DNA of 64,000 nucleotides from Ralstonia insidiosa (GTDB lineage Bacteria > Pseudomonadota > Gammaproteobacteria > Burkholderiales > Burkholderiaceae), in NCBI RefSeq assembly GCF_008801405.1, contig NZ_VZPV01000001.1:2232001-2296000 (forward strand), written 5' to 3'. How positions within the stretch are numbered: position 1 is the first letter of the stretch; every line of letters begins with the position of its first letter. Below the pieces are notes generated by a model. The model saw only the letters and a list, made by a program, of their open reading frames with translations, was not told the origin of the DNA and did not search any database. A program made the position numbers and the translations under genes. Below, piece after piece: positions 39,198 through 48,372 of the stretch.

Positions 39198-40763
39198 CTA
39201 CCGTAGATGCCGCTGCAACCAAATCGCCCCAGCACACACCAGCGCAACCACCGCCCCCCAAGCAAACAAATCCCCCACAGCCAGCAGCGTCGCCTGCCGA
39301 TCAATCTCAGCAGAAATCCGCACCAACTCAACCCCCTGCAACGGATGCGGCCACTGCCAGGCAGGCGTGAGCGCACTCACATGCCCCACCAGATCGGTGC
39401 GATGCTGCGCCTGCCCCCGCTGCAGCAACAGCGTGGCACCCATCGTGCCGAAGGCCTGCGCCCAGGCCCGCATGATCCCCTTGAACTGATAGGCGTGGCC
39501 GAAATCCTTGGCCGGCAGATCCACATACGTCAGCCCCGCCACTTGGATCACCACAAACATCCCCACCATGCCTTCGATCATGAAGGCCGGTGCCACTGCC
39601 GCCACGCCCGCACCGGGCATCGCCACGCGCGACATCCACAGCAGCGCCGTCGCCATCAGCACAAAGCCGATGGAGATCAGCACACGCTTGGGCGGCAGCA
39701 CATTCGTCAGCTGAAAGTTCAAGATGCCCAGCACCACCGTCACCAGCCCGCCCAGGCTGATGAGCTGCGCGGTGGTTTCATAGCGGAAGCCTAGACCGTT
39801 CTGCAGCAGGCTCGACGAGAGAAAACTCCACCCGCTGGCAAACACGTAGTAGATGGCGTAGAAGACCATTCCCATCATGAAGCGACGCTGCAGCGTGGCA
39901 CGCAGGTCCACCCACGGCAGCGGGTGGCCCGTCTGGCGGATACCGATCCAGAGGATGAGCGCCACCACGGCAATGATCGGCACCACCTGCGCGGGCGAGC
40001 CATCCGGGTGCACGAAGCGCGCCTGCTGAAACCCGTGCAGCGCAATCAGCGCAGCCAACCCGAACGCAATGGCCGATGGCCAGTCGAGCGAAGCGAAGTC
40101 ACCCTTGCGCTCCTGCATTTTCGGGTGCGGATAGAACGCCGCCACCAGAACGCACACCACCACGGCCACCAGCAGCTGCGCGATGAAGGTGGAGCGCCAG
40201 CCAAACTGTTCGTTCAGCGCGGCAGACAGGATCGGCGACACGCAACTCAACCCGAAGATGCCGTAGATCATCCCCTTCATCATCGTGCGGCGTTCATGCG
40301 CGGGGCTGTGCTGGACAAAGATGCGCGAGGTAGACAACATCGGCCCGCCGCCAAACCCCTGCACAGCCCGGCCGACGATCAGCATCGTGCCGCCCTCGGC
40401 TGCCGCGCACATCAGCGTGCCGGCGATGAACACCCCCAGCGACAACAGCGTGTGCTTGCGGTACGTCATGTGATCGGCCAGCCGGCCCATCACCAGAATC
40501 GCCAGGCTGGCCGCCGCCGCATAGGCCGTCACAGCCCACAGGTAAACATCCTGTGAGGCCAGCACCCCGCCTTCGATATGCGGCCCCGCGATCGAGAACA
40601 TCAGGTTGGACATGTAGTCCACGCCCGTCGCCAAGCCGATCACCATGCCCACCATGCGCAACTCCATCCGGCTGCCGACCGTAGATTCGGCCGGCTGGCC
40701 AGCCGGCTGACGGCGGGGCGCTGGACTAGGGGAAACCATGTGGTCTGTGCTTGGCGTGTTCAT
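39198..40763 (-). CDS. MFS exporter, DHA2 (EmrB/QacA) type
   Basis: The likely start is 40763 (MNTPSTDHMVS), giving 521 residues; starts at 40805 or 40739 cannot be excluded because none has a strong ribosome binding site. About 14 membrane segments are visible, with motif A-like MGRLADHMTYRKHTLLSLG and GRAVQGFGGGPM in the antiporter region. It should pump out a toxic compound. The divergent LysR gene 40828-41793 is its likely regulator. Confidence 0.82.
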   Translation of the reverse strand: MNTPSTDHMVSPSPAPRRQPAGQPAESTVGSRMELRMVGMVIGLATGVDYMSNLMFSIAGPHIEGGVLASQDVYLWAVTAYAAAASLAILVMGRLADHMTYRKHTLLSLGVFIAGTLMCAAAEGGTMLIVGRAVQGFGGGPMLSTSRIFVQHSPAHERRTMMKGMIYGIFGLSCVSPILSAALNEQFGWRSTFIAQLLVAVVVCVLVAAFYPHPKMQERKGDFASLDWPSAIAFGLAALIALHGFQQARFVHPDGSPAQVVPIIAVVALILWIGIRQTGHPLPWVDLRATLQRRFMMGMVFYAIYYVFASGWSFLSSSLLQNGLGFRYETTAQLISLGGLVTVVLGILNFQLTNVLPPKRVLISIGFVLMATALLWMSRVAMPGAGVAAVAPAFMIEGMVGMFVVIQVAGLTYVDLPAKDFGHAYQFKGIMRAWAQAFGTMGATLLLQRGQAQHRTDLVGHVSALTPAWQWPHPLQGVELVRISAEIDRQATLLAVGDLFAWGAVVALVCAGAIWLQRHLR

Positions 40764-40827
40764 GCTGGGATGGTAATTTGCCTGAAAACCGGCGGAAACC
40801 GCCATCCCACAAATTCATTGTTCAACT

Positions 40828-41793
40828 ATGCGAACGACGGACTGGAACGACTGGGACACGTTTTGCACCGTGGCCACCCTTGGCAGCTTCACGCGTGCAG
40901 CTGACCGGCTGGGGCTGCCCAAGTCATCGGTCAGCACAGCCGTGTCACGACTGGAAGGCAAACTGGGCGCGCGCCTGTTCGAGCGGAGCACGCGCCGCCT
41001 GCGCCTGACCGACGCCGGCGAGGCCTTGCTGCGCGACGCCGGCCCATTGTTCCAGCGGCTGCGCGAAGTGTCGGAAGACGCGGCCGCGACGTTCCAGTCG
41101 CCCGCAGGCACCCTGCGCGTTGCCATGCCCTATGAATTTGCCGCCCGGCAATTTGCCGAGGTCGTGCTGGAAGTCATGCGCGAACACACCGGCCTGCGCA
41201 TCGAGGTGGATGTGGCCCCGCGCCAGATCGACCCGCTTGCCCAGGGCTACGACATCATGCTGACCGTGCCGCGCGGGCCGCTGCCCGATTCCGGCCTGGT
41301 CGCCCAGCGTGTGTTCGACCTGCGGCGCGCGGTGGTGGTCGCCCCGCAACTGCTGGAACGCCTGGGGCCGCTTACCCACCCCGATCAACTGGCCGACTGG
41401 CCGTGCCTGGGCGTTTCGAACGAATCCGAATGGCAGTTCCGCACGCCCGGCGGCGAGACCATGAACCTGCCGCTGGACTTCCGCATGCGCACCTCCAATA
41501 GCGAACTGCGCATGCAGGCTGCCATTGCCGGCCTGGGTGTTGCGCGCATCACGTCGGTGTTCGCCACCGATCTGATCACCTCGGGTGCGCTGCAAGAGGT
41601 GTTGACTGATTACCAATCCCCGCCGATGCGCGTGTATGCCATCTTCCCGGGCCGTCGCCTGATGCCGGCCAAGGTGAAGGTGTTCATGGATGCCCTGCAC
41701 CGCCGCATCGAGCGCTCCCGCCAGCACACCGACGTCCGGCCCACCTTCGTTGACGAAACGACACCGCCGTGGCCGCCGGAATCCCTGCTCTGA
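40828..41793 (+). CDS. LysR-family regulator beside DHA2 exporter
   Basis: The 321-residue protein has a LysR HTH (FCTVATLGSFTRAADRLGLPKSS then VSTAVSRLEGKLG) and a C-terminal effector domain of the CrgA/DmlR-like group that uses PMRVYAIFPG near the end. It is divergent from the exporter gene with only 64 bases between starts, so mutual regulation is likely. The ligand is unknown. Confidence 0.87.
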   Translation: MRTTDWNDWDTFCTVATLGSFTRAADRLGLPKSSVSTAVSRLEGKLGARLFERSTRRLRLTDAGEALLRDAGPLFQRLREVSEDAAATFQSPAGTLRVAMPYEFAARQFAEVVLEVMREHTGLRIEVDVAPRQIDPLAQGYDIMLTVPRGPLPDSGLVAQRVFDLRRAVVVAPQLLERLGPLTHPDQLADWPCLGVSNESEWQFRTPGGETMNLPLDFRMRTSNSELRMQAAIAGLGVARITSVFATDLITSGALQEVLTDYQSPPMRVYAIFPGRRLMPAKVKVFMDALHRRIERSRQHTDVRPTFVDETTPPWPPESLL

Positions 41794-41833
41794 TCCCATC
41801 CCAAGACGCTTTCTTCTAGTGGTAGATACGACA

Positions 41834-42328
41834 ATGCGCCCATTTGCCCGCTCCCCCATCCGCGTCCTGACGCTGCTCCTGACCGTCGGCACGCTGTGCA
41901 CGACGGCCTGCTCGCGTGCTGAAGACATCGGCAGCGTCAGCACCAATTTCCGCATCACCGGCTCCGACAAGATCGTCATCGAGGCCTTTGACGATCCGCT
42001 CGTACAAGGCGTCACCTGCTACGTATCGCGCGCCCGCACGGGCGGCATCAAGGGCACGCTGGGTGTGGCCGAAGACGTGAGCGAGGCCGCCGTGGCCTGC
42101 CGCCAGGTCGGCGACATCACCTTCGTCAAGCCGCTGCCGCAACAGGACGACATGTTCACGCAGCGCCTGTCGCTCATCTTCAAGACGCTGCACGTGGTGC
42201 GCACGGTCGACCGCAAGCGCAACGTGCTGGTCTATCTGACCTATTCCGACAAGGTCATTTCCGGCAGCCCCAAGAACAGCGTGACGGCGGTGCCGATCCC
42301 GGCCAGCCAGCCGATTCCGGTCAAGTAG
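41834..42328 (+). CDS. creA: CreA family periplasmic protein
   Basis: The start at 41834 gives 164 residues with a signal sequence (VLTLLLTVGTLCTTACS) that could be a lipoprotein signal. The body has the CreA pattern: SVSTNFRITGSDKIVIEAFDDP, VTCYVSRARTGGIKG and VYLTYSDKVISGSPKNS (parts given). CreA is exported and its function is unknown. It is monocistronic here. Confidence 0.88.
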   Translation: MRPFARSPIRVLTLLLTVGTLCTTACSRAEDIGSVSTNFRITGSDKIVIEAFDDPLVQGVTCYVSRARTGGIKGTLGVAEDVSEAAVACRQVGDITFVKPLPQQDDMFTQRLSLIFKTLHVVRTVDRKRNVLVYLTYSDKVISGSPKNSVTAVPIPASQPIPVK

Positions 42329-42430
42329 GCCGCCAAACATCCGGCCATACGGCGCCCAACCGCATGGGCGCGCAGCATTGCCCATTCGCTTGAAATCATC
42401 GGTACCACAACTATAAAAAGGACTCCAACC

Positions 42431-43900
42431 ATGGAGGCCGCCATGTCCGATGCCTATTGCGCCGCGCTTGAGCACGCATACAACGTTGCGATGGCTTTCC
42501 ACCAAGCGCGGGCATCCCGGCCTCCCGCGGCGACCGCGAGCTTTGAGACGTTGCGCTCGGCGCTATACACGCCAACACCCGCCGATGGCTTGCCTGCACT
42601 GGAGGTCGTCAAGCAGTTGGCCGTCGGCGCAGAGGCTGGCCTCATGGGCATGGCCGGCCCACGGTTCTTCGCCAAGGTCATGGGCGGCTCGCATCCGGTT
42701 GGTGTCGCGGCCGACTGGATGACGAGCATGTGGGGGCAGAACAGCGGCAGTTACCACGGCTCTCCAGCCAACGCCGTCGTTGAGCAGATCGTGGAGGAAT
42801 GGCTGCTGGATCTACTGGCGCTTCCGCCCGAGTGTTCGATCGGCCTCACCACTGGCGCGACCATGGCCAGCTTTGTCTGCCTTGCCGCGGCGCGCAGCAA
42901 GGTGTTGCAGCAGGCAGGCTGGAATGCCGATGCGAACGGCTTGTTCGGTGCACCGCCAATCAACGTCTGCGTAGGCAACGATGCGCATATGGCAGTCTTT
43001 GCCGCCCTACGCTATCTCGGCCTCGGCCAGGATCGCGTGACACGTATTCCGACGGACGACATGGGGCGCATGGACGTCGCTAGCCTCTCCACCGCTTTGG
43101 AGGATTGCCACGGGCCGCTGATGGTGGTCGCGCAAGCCGGCCAGATCAACACCGGCGCCTTCGACGCGTTCGACCCGATTGCGGATATCGTGCATCGGCA
43201 TGGCGGTTGGCTCCACATCGATGGCGCGTTTGGCCTGTGGGCACGCGCATGCCCTGCGCTGATCCGGTTCACGGCCGGCGTCGAGCGCGCCGACTCCTGG
43301 GCAACCGATGGCCACAAATGGCTGCAAACACCGTACGACTGCGGCTACGCCATCATCAAGGACGCAGGCGCCCACCGCAAAGCCATGGCTTATGAAGCGA
43401 GCTATCTGCCACAGGCGGGTGGTGAGTGCCGGGAGCCATTTCACTATGTGCCGGAGCTTTCGCGACGCGCGCGTGGTTTTGCGACGTGGGCCCTGATCCG
43501 TACGCTGGGGCGCTCGGGCATCGCCGCGATGATCGAACAGCACTGCCGTCTCGCCAGGCGCATGGCGGAGCGACTCTCGGCCGAAGCTGGCGTCGAAATC
43601 CTGAATCCGGTGGAGCTGAATCAATTCATTGTGCAGTTCGGCGCGCAGGAATCGCCCGAACGCCGAAATCAACTGACCCGGGCCACCATCGAGCGCATTC
43701 AGGATGCCGGAGTTTGCTACGTCGCCGAAGCCATGTGGCGCGATCGGCTGGTGATGCGCTTCTCTGTCATCTCTTGGGCAACAACAGAAGAGGATATCGA
43801 CCGATCCGCCGATTCGATCATCACGGCCTGGCGTCAGGTCCGTGCGACCTTCGGATCGCGGTCGCAAGGCGCATGCATCACCAAAATGGTGCAAATCTGA
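42431..43900 (+). CDS. PLP-dependent group II amino acid decarboxylase
   Basis: The start is 42431 or 42443 (MSDAYCAALEHAYN); both have usable ribosome binding sites (AAGGA, GGAGG). The 489-residue protein belongs to the aromatic/glutamate decarboxylase-like PLP family: GLTTGATMASFVCLAAAR holds the cofactor phosphate, HIDGAFGLWARA the aspartate, and DGHKWLQTPYDCG the PLP lysine. Substrate is not clear; the length and N-terminal part suggest the aromatic-L-amino-acid decarboxylase side of the family. No transporter or partner gene is adjacent. Confidence 0.82.
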   Translation: MEAAMSDAYCAALEHAYNVAMAFHQARASRPPAATASFETLRSALYTPTPADGLPALEVVKQLAVGAEAGLMGMAGPRFFAKVMGGSHPVGVAADWMTSMWGQNSGSYHGSPANAVVEQIVEEWLLDLLALPPECSIGLTTGATMASFVCLAAARSKVLQQAGWNADANGLFGAPPINVCVGNDAHMAVFAALRYLGLGQDRVTRIPTDDMGRMDVASLSTALEDCHGPLMVVAQAGQINTGAFDAFDPIADIVHRHGGWLHIDGAFGLWARACPALIRFTAGVERADSWATDGHKWLQTPYDCGYAIIKDAGAHRKAMAYEASYLPQAGGECREPFHYVPELSRRARGFATWALIRTLGRSGIAAMIEQHCRLARRMAERLSAEAGVEILNPVELNQFIVQFGAQESPERRNQLTRATIERIQDAGVCYVAEAMWRDRLVMRFSVISWATTEEDIDRSADSIITAWRQVRATFGSRSQGACITKMVQI

Positions 43901-43980
43901 TATTTGTAGCAGCCAAGCAACGCGGGATGGTGCATAAGTAAGCCTACGTATGGTGCATTGCAATATTTGGTCTATCATTC

Positions 43981-44011
43981 GGGTATTCCCTAACCGGGAA
44001 ATCCCTAAGAG
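43981..44011 (+). promoter_or_regulatory. Twin GGGWWWWCCC element before a small gene
   Basis: GGGTATTCCC (43981-43990) and GGGAAATCCC (43996-44005) are 10-bp near-palindromes spaced 15 bases apart and followed by TAAGAG. The same arrangement (GGGATAACCC and GGGAAAACCC) precedes the small gene at 19842. No ideal sigma-70 boxes are seen here. Confidence 0.6.
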
Positions 44012-44018
44012 GCCAATC

Positions 44019-44195
44019 ATGCAAAACACGAACGACCTGAAGCTGACCGACCAACTCGAACGCGAACTCATCGAGCGCGAAATGTCGGAAGGTATCTACT
44101 ACTATCGCCGCCCGTCGGGCCATGCGTTCTCCTTCGCCCAGTTCTTCTCGGCAATCGCGAACCTGTTCAGCACGCAACGCACCGCCAAGGCCTGA
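44019..44195 (+). CDS. Small protein, unknown
   Basis: The 58-residue frame starts at 44019 with AAGAGG about eight bases before. It begins MQNTNDLKLTDQLERELIE, has a charged helix followed by YYYRRPSGHAF and a hydrophobic stretch FSFAQFFSAIANLF, then a basic tail. It shares the upstream twin element with the 55-residue protein at 19842 but not its sequence. The function is unknown; an amphipathic, membrane-touching role is possible. Confidence 0.65.
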   Translation: MQNTNDLKLTDQLERELIEREMSEGIYYYRRPSGHAFSFAQFFSAIANLFSTQRTAKA

Positions 44196-44583
44196 TCTGT
44201 CGTCATCAGCCGCCGTTATTGTCGATGGGCGTGTGCCCGAGCTAGCTGTAGCGTAGTAGCCGCAATATCAGCAGTACCGTGCGCCGGCCGCGTGTTTTTA
44301 CACTCGCCGCCACACCCGCCAGGTCATGACCGCCTGGTGCCAATCGAGGGCCGGATTCCGGCCCTTTGTCATTTCTGCGGCGCCTGCTTTGCGCAACACG
44401 CCGCGTGCCGCGGCATCCTCCTTTCACCTCTGCTGCCCCCCAACCGCGCTGCGGTTGTCTTCTCATTTGCCTGTGCTTTACTGAGTAGAGCCGCGACCAC
44501 CGATATCGAGACCACGCACGCATTTCCGCTGCAAGGAAGGCACACAGCGTGGCACCCGGCGCCCATCCCCCAAGGAGACTTCC
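44196..44583. other. Intergenic region before the cox-like operon
   Basis: 388 bases without a gene. GGGCCGG-ATT-CCGGCCC at 44348-44364 followed by TTTG is a likely terminator for the small gene. The rest should contain the cox operon promoter; no clear -35/-10 pair is visible. The coxS ribosome binding site AAGGAG is about eight bases before 44584. Confidence 0.5.
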
Positions 44584-45108
44584 ATGGCGATCAGCCTCAA
44601 GCTGTCGGTCAACGGTGCGCCTGTCACCGTCAGTGTCGAACCCCATACCCTGTTGGTCCAATTGCTGCGCGAGCACCTGCGCCTGACCGGTACGCACGTT
44701 GGCTGCGATACCGCGCAGTGCGGCGCCTGCACCGTGCATATGAACGGGCGCGCGGTGAAGTCATGCAACATCCTGGCCGTCCAGGCTGACGGTGCCGAAG
44801 TGACGACCATCGAAGGGCTGTCAAAAGATGGTGCGCTGCACCCAATGCAGGAAGCCTTTCGCGAGTGCCACGGCCTGCAATGCGGCTTCTGCACCCCCGG
44901 CATGGTGATGGCGGCCACGGCGCTGGTTGCGCAACACCCGCATCCGGATGAACACATGGTGCGCGAGCAGCTTGACGGCAATCTGTGCCGCTGCACTGGG
45001 TATCACAACATCGTGCGCGCCGTGATGAAAGGGGCCGAAGCGATGGCCGAGGATGGTGACGCATCCTCCCTGCAAAGCCTGGCCGCCGCGCGCGCCCACG
45101 CTGCCTGA
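44584..45108 (+). CDS. coxS: Molybdenum hydroxylase iron-sulfur subunit
   Basis: The 174-residue protein carries two [2Fe-2S] clusters. The N-terminal ferredoxin domain has CDTAQCGAC and a fourth cysteine in KSCNIL; the C-terminal helical domain has CGFCTPGM and CRCTGYHNI. It moves electrons from the molybdenum site to FAD. It is the first gene of the S-L-M-D-E-G-I cluster. Confidence 0.92.
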   Translation: MAISLKLSVNGAPVTVSVEPHTLLVQLLREHLRLTGTHVGCDTAQCGACTVHMNGRAVKSCNILAVQADGAEVTTIEGLSKDGALHPMQEAFRECHGLQCGFCTPGMVMAATALVAQHPHPDEHMVREQLDGNLCRCTGYHNIVRAVMKGAEAMAEDGDASSLQSLAAARAHAA

Positions 45109-45138
45109 TCAGGTGACCAACAAGGCGAGGACACCACC

Positions 45139-47517
45139 ATGAACGCTCCCGCAGAACCCAACAATCACCTGATCGGCGCGGCCGTCAAACGCAAGGAAGA
45201 CTTCCGCTTCCTGACCGGCGCCGGGCAGTACACCGACGACGTCGTCCAGGCCCACCAGTCCTATGCGGTGTTCCTGCGCTCGCCCTATGCGCATGCCCGT
45301 ATCAAGCACATCAACGCCGATGCGGCGCGCAACCATCCGGGCGTGCTGGCCGTACTCACGGGCGACGACCTGGCTGCCGACAAGGTCAACGGCCTGCCGT
45401 GCGGCTGGCTGATCCACAGCATTGACGGCACCCCGATGAAGGAGCCGCCCCACCCCGTGATCGCACAGGGCAAGGTGCGCCATGTGGGTGACCAGGTGGC
45501 GCTGGTGGTGGCCGATTCAGTGAAGATCGCCAAAGATGCCGTCGAGATGATCGACGTAGAATACGAAGAGTTGCCCGCCGTGGTGGACACCGCCACTGCA
45601 CCAACGGCCGGCTCCGCCGTGCACGACGACGTGCCGGACAACACCTGCTACACCTGGGGCCACGGCGATAAGGCCGCCACCGACGCCGCCTTCGCCAAGG
45701 CCGCGCATGTGACGCAGCTGGATATCGTCAACAACCGGCTGATTCCGAACGCGATTGAGCCGCGCGCCGTCAACGCCAGTTACTCGCGCCAGGACGACAG
45801 CTACACGCTCTACGTCGCCAACCAGAACCCGCACGTGGAACGCCTGCTGATGTCGGCCTTCGTGCTGGGCCTGACCGAAGCCAAGGTGCGCGTGATTGCG
45901 CCGGACGTGGGCGGCGGGTTCGGCTCGAAGATCTTCCTGTACCCGGAAGACGTGGCGCTCACGTGGGCATCGAAGAAGGTCGGCCGGCCGATCAAGTGGA
46001 CGGCGGAGCGGTCCGAATCCTTCCTAACCGACGCGCATGGCCGCGACCATGTCACGCACGCCGAACTGGCGCTCGACGCGCAAGGCAACTTCCTCGCCAT
46101 GCGTGTGCACACCACGGCCAACATGGGCGCGTATCTGTCGACGTTTGCCAGCAGCGTGCCGACCATCCTGTACGCGACATTGCTGGCAGGCCAGTACAAG
46201 ACGCCAGCCATCTACGCCGAGGTGAAAGCGGTCTTCACAAACACGGCGCCAGTGGATGCCTACCGTGGCGCTGGGCGGCCGGAAGCCACGTATGTGGTCG
46301 AGCGGCTGGTCGAAACCGCGGCGCGTGAAATGCAAATCGATCCTGCAGAACTGCGCCGCCGCAACTTCATCCGCACGTTCCCCTACGCCACGCCCGTTGG
46401 CCTGACGTACGACACGGGCGACTACGAGCCCCTCCTGCAACGCGCCATCGAACTGGCCGACGTGAAGGGCTTCCCCGCCCGCCGCGACGCCTCGCGTGCC
46501 AAGGGCCGGCTGCGCGGCATGGGCTACTCCTGCTACATCGAGGCGTGCGGGTTGGCGCCATCGAACATCGCCGGAGCGCTTGGTGCGCGCGCAGGACTGT
46601 TTGAGGCGGGCGAAATCCGCGTGCATCCGACGGGCTCCGTCACTGTCTTCACCGGCTCACACAGCCACGGCCAGGGCCACGAGACCACCTTTGCGCAAGT
46701 GGTGGCCGATCGCCTGGGTGTGCCCATCGAGAACATCGAGATCGTGCATGGCGATACCGGCCGCATCCCCTTCGGCATGGGCACCTATGGGTCGCGCTCG
46801 ATTGCCGTGGGCGGCTCGGCCATCATGAAGGCGCTGGACAAGATCGAGTCCAAGGCGAAGAAGATCGCCGCGCACCTGCTGGAAGCCTCCGCCGAGGACA
46901 TTGAGTTCAAGGACGGCGTCTTCCGCGTGGCCGGTACCGACCGCACCAAGACCTTCGGCGAAGTCGCGCTCACGGCCTACGTGCCGCACAACTATCCGCT
47001 CGACAAGCTCGAACCCGGCCTCGACGAAAACGCCTTCTACGACCCGACCAACTTCACCTACCCGGCCGGCGCGTACATCTGCGAGGTGGAAGTCGACCCC
47101 GATACCGGCGAGGTCCACATCGACCGCTTCGTCGCGGTGGACGACTTCGGCAACATCATCAACCCGATGATCGTCGAGGGGCAGGTGCATGGTGGGCTCG
47201 GCCAGGGCATCGGTCAGGCGTTGCTGGAACGCTGCGTATATGACGAAACCGGCCAGTTGCTGACGGGCTCCTACATGGACTACGCCATGGCGCGCGCCAA
47301 CGATCTGCCGAGCTTTACGGTGGAAACCGCCAAGGGCACGCCGTGCACGCACAACCCGCTGGGCGTGAAGGGCTGCGGCGAGGCTGGCGCCATCGGCTCA
47401 CCGCCGGCACTCATCAACGCCATCGTTGATGCGCTCGCCCCGCTGGGCGTGAAGGACATCCAGATGCCCGCCACGCCGCACCGTGTCTGGCAAACCATTC
47501 AAGCGGCCAAGGCCTAG
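45139..47517 (+). CDS. coxL: Molybdenum hydroxylase large subunit, form II CODH type
   Basis: The 792-residue subunit binds the molybdopterin-cytosine dinucleotide cofactor. It has GGGFGSKIFLYPED, AYRGAGRPEATYV, GQGHETTFAQV and GVKGCGEAGAIG. The AYRGAGR motif is that of form II enzymes; form I CO dehydrogenases have AYxCSFR. The substrate may thus be CO at low efficiency or another small molecule. It follows coxS by 30 bases. Confidence 0.9.
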   Translation: MNAPAEPNNHLIGAAVKRKEDFRFLTGAGQYTDDVVQAHQSYAVFLRSPYAHARIKHINADAARNHPGVLAVLTGDDLAADKVNGLPCGWLIHSIDGTPMKEPPHPVIAQGKVRHVGDQVALVVADSVKIAKDAVEMIDVEYEELPAVVDTATAPTAGSAVHDDVPDNTCYTWGHGDKAATDAAFAKAAHVTQLDIVNNRLIPNAIEPRAVNASYSRQDDSYTLYVANQNPHVERLLMSAFVLGLTEAKVRVIAPDVGGGFGSKIFLYPEDVALTWASKKVGRPIKWTAERSESFLTDAHGRDHVTHAELALDAQGNFLAMRVHTTANMGAYLSTFASSVPTILYATLLAGQYKTPAIYAEVKAVFTNTAPVDAYRGAGRPEATYVVERLVETAAREMQIDPAELRRRNFIRTFPYATPVGLTYDTGDYEPLLQRAIELADVKGFPARRDASRAKGRLRGMGYSCYIEACGLAPSNIAGALGARAGLFEAGEIRVHPTGSVTVFTGSHSHGQGHETTFAQVVADRLGVPIENIEIVHGDTGRIPFGMGTYGSRSIAVGGSAIMKALDKIESKAKKIAAHLLEASAEDIEFKDGVFRVAGTDRTKTFGEVALTAYVPHNYPLDKLEPGLDENAFYDPTNFTYPAGAYICEVEVDPDTGEVHIDRFVAVDDFGNIINPMIVEGQVHGGLGQGIGQALLERCVYDETGQLLTGSYMDYAMARANDLPSFTVETAKGTPCTHNPLGVKGCGEAGAIGSPPALINAIVDALAPLGVKDIQMPATPHRVWQTIQAAKA

Positions 47518-47532
47518 GTAGAGGAGCCCACC

Positions 47533-48339
47533 ATGTACGACTTCGAATACCAGAAAGCCACCGACGCCCAGACCGCTGTCACTGCGCTAAAAACGCACGC
47601 AGACGCCAAGTACCTCGGCGGCGGCCAAAGCCTGCTGGCGGCGATGAAGTTGCGGCTGGCGCAGCCCTCCACGCTGGTGGATGTCACGCGCATTCCCGGC
47701 ATGTCAGGCATCCGCTCGCAGCCGGGCGTGATCACCGTGGGCGCGGCCACACGCCATGCCGACGTGGCCGAGAGTGACGAGATCCTTCGCATGCTGCCCG
47801 CGCTAGCGGAACTGGCCGGCGGCATTGGCGACCGGCAGGTGCGCGCCATGGGCACGTTGGGCGGGTCGCTCGCCAACAACGACCCGGCTGCGTGCTATCC
47901 GGCCGCTGTGCTGGGGCTGAATGCCACCGTCGTCACCGAGCGGCGCAACATTGCGGCGGATGATTTCTTCCTCGGCATGTATGAGACGGCACTGGCAGCG
48001 GATGAACTCATCACCGAAGTGCAGTTTCCCGTGCCGGATCAGGCCGCTTACGTGAAATTCCGCAACCCCGCGTCGCGCTTTGCGCTGGTGGGCGTGTTTG
48101 TCAGCCGCAAGGGCAACAACGTGCGTGTGACGGTCACGGGTGCGGCGCCGTGCGTGTTCCGCTGTGCGCCGTTGGAACAGGCGCTGGCGGCCAGCTTCAC
48201 GTCGGAGGCGGCGCGCAAGGTGGTGGTGTCAGCTGATGATCTGGTGGGCGACCTGCATGCCTCACCGGAATATCGGGCGCACCTGATTCCAGTGCTGACA
48301 GCACGCGCGGTTGAGCAGGCGTTGGCGCACCATCACTAA
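47533..48339 (+). CDS. coxM: Molybdenum hydroxylase FAD subunit
   Basis: The 268-residue protein has two FAD-binding signatures: KYLGGGQSLLAAMKLRL at residues 28-44 and TLGGSLANNDPAACYP near 110. It hands electrons from the clusters to the acceptor. It is 15 bases after coxL. The stop lies inside the first copy of a 12-bp tandem duplication. Confidence 0.9.
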   Translation: MYDFEYQKATDAQTAVTALKTHADAKYLGGGQSLLAAMKLRLAQPSTLVDVTRIPGMSGIRSQPGVITVGAATRHADVAESDEILRMLPALAELAGGIGDRQVRAMGTLGGSLANNDPAACYPAAVLGLNATVVTERRNIAADDFFLGMYETALAADELITEVQFPVPDQAAYVKFRNPASRFALVGVFVSRKGNNVRVTVTGAAPCVFRCAPLEQALAASFTSEAARKVVVSADDLVGDLHASPEYRAHLIPVLTARAVEQALAHHH

Positions 48340-48359
48340 GCGCATTTCTAAGCGCATTT
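48336..48359 (+). repeat. Tandem 12-bp duplication between coxM and coxD
   Basis: CTAAGCGCATTT occurs twice without a gap, at 48336-48347 and 48348-48359. The first copy contains the coxM stop codon TAA. The duplication sets the distance between coxM and the coxD ribosome binding site. Confidence 0.9.
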
Positions 48360-48372
48360 GCTAGGAAACTGC

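Noticed and set aside
45139..47517. Typical form I CO dehydrogenase
   Set aside because: The active-site loop reads AYRGAGR, the form II sequence, so a form I assignment is not supported.
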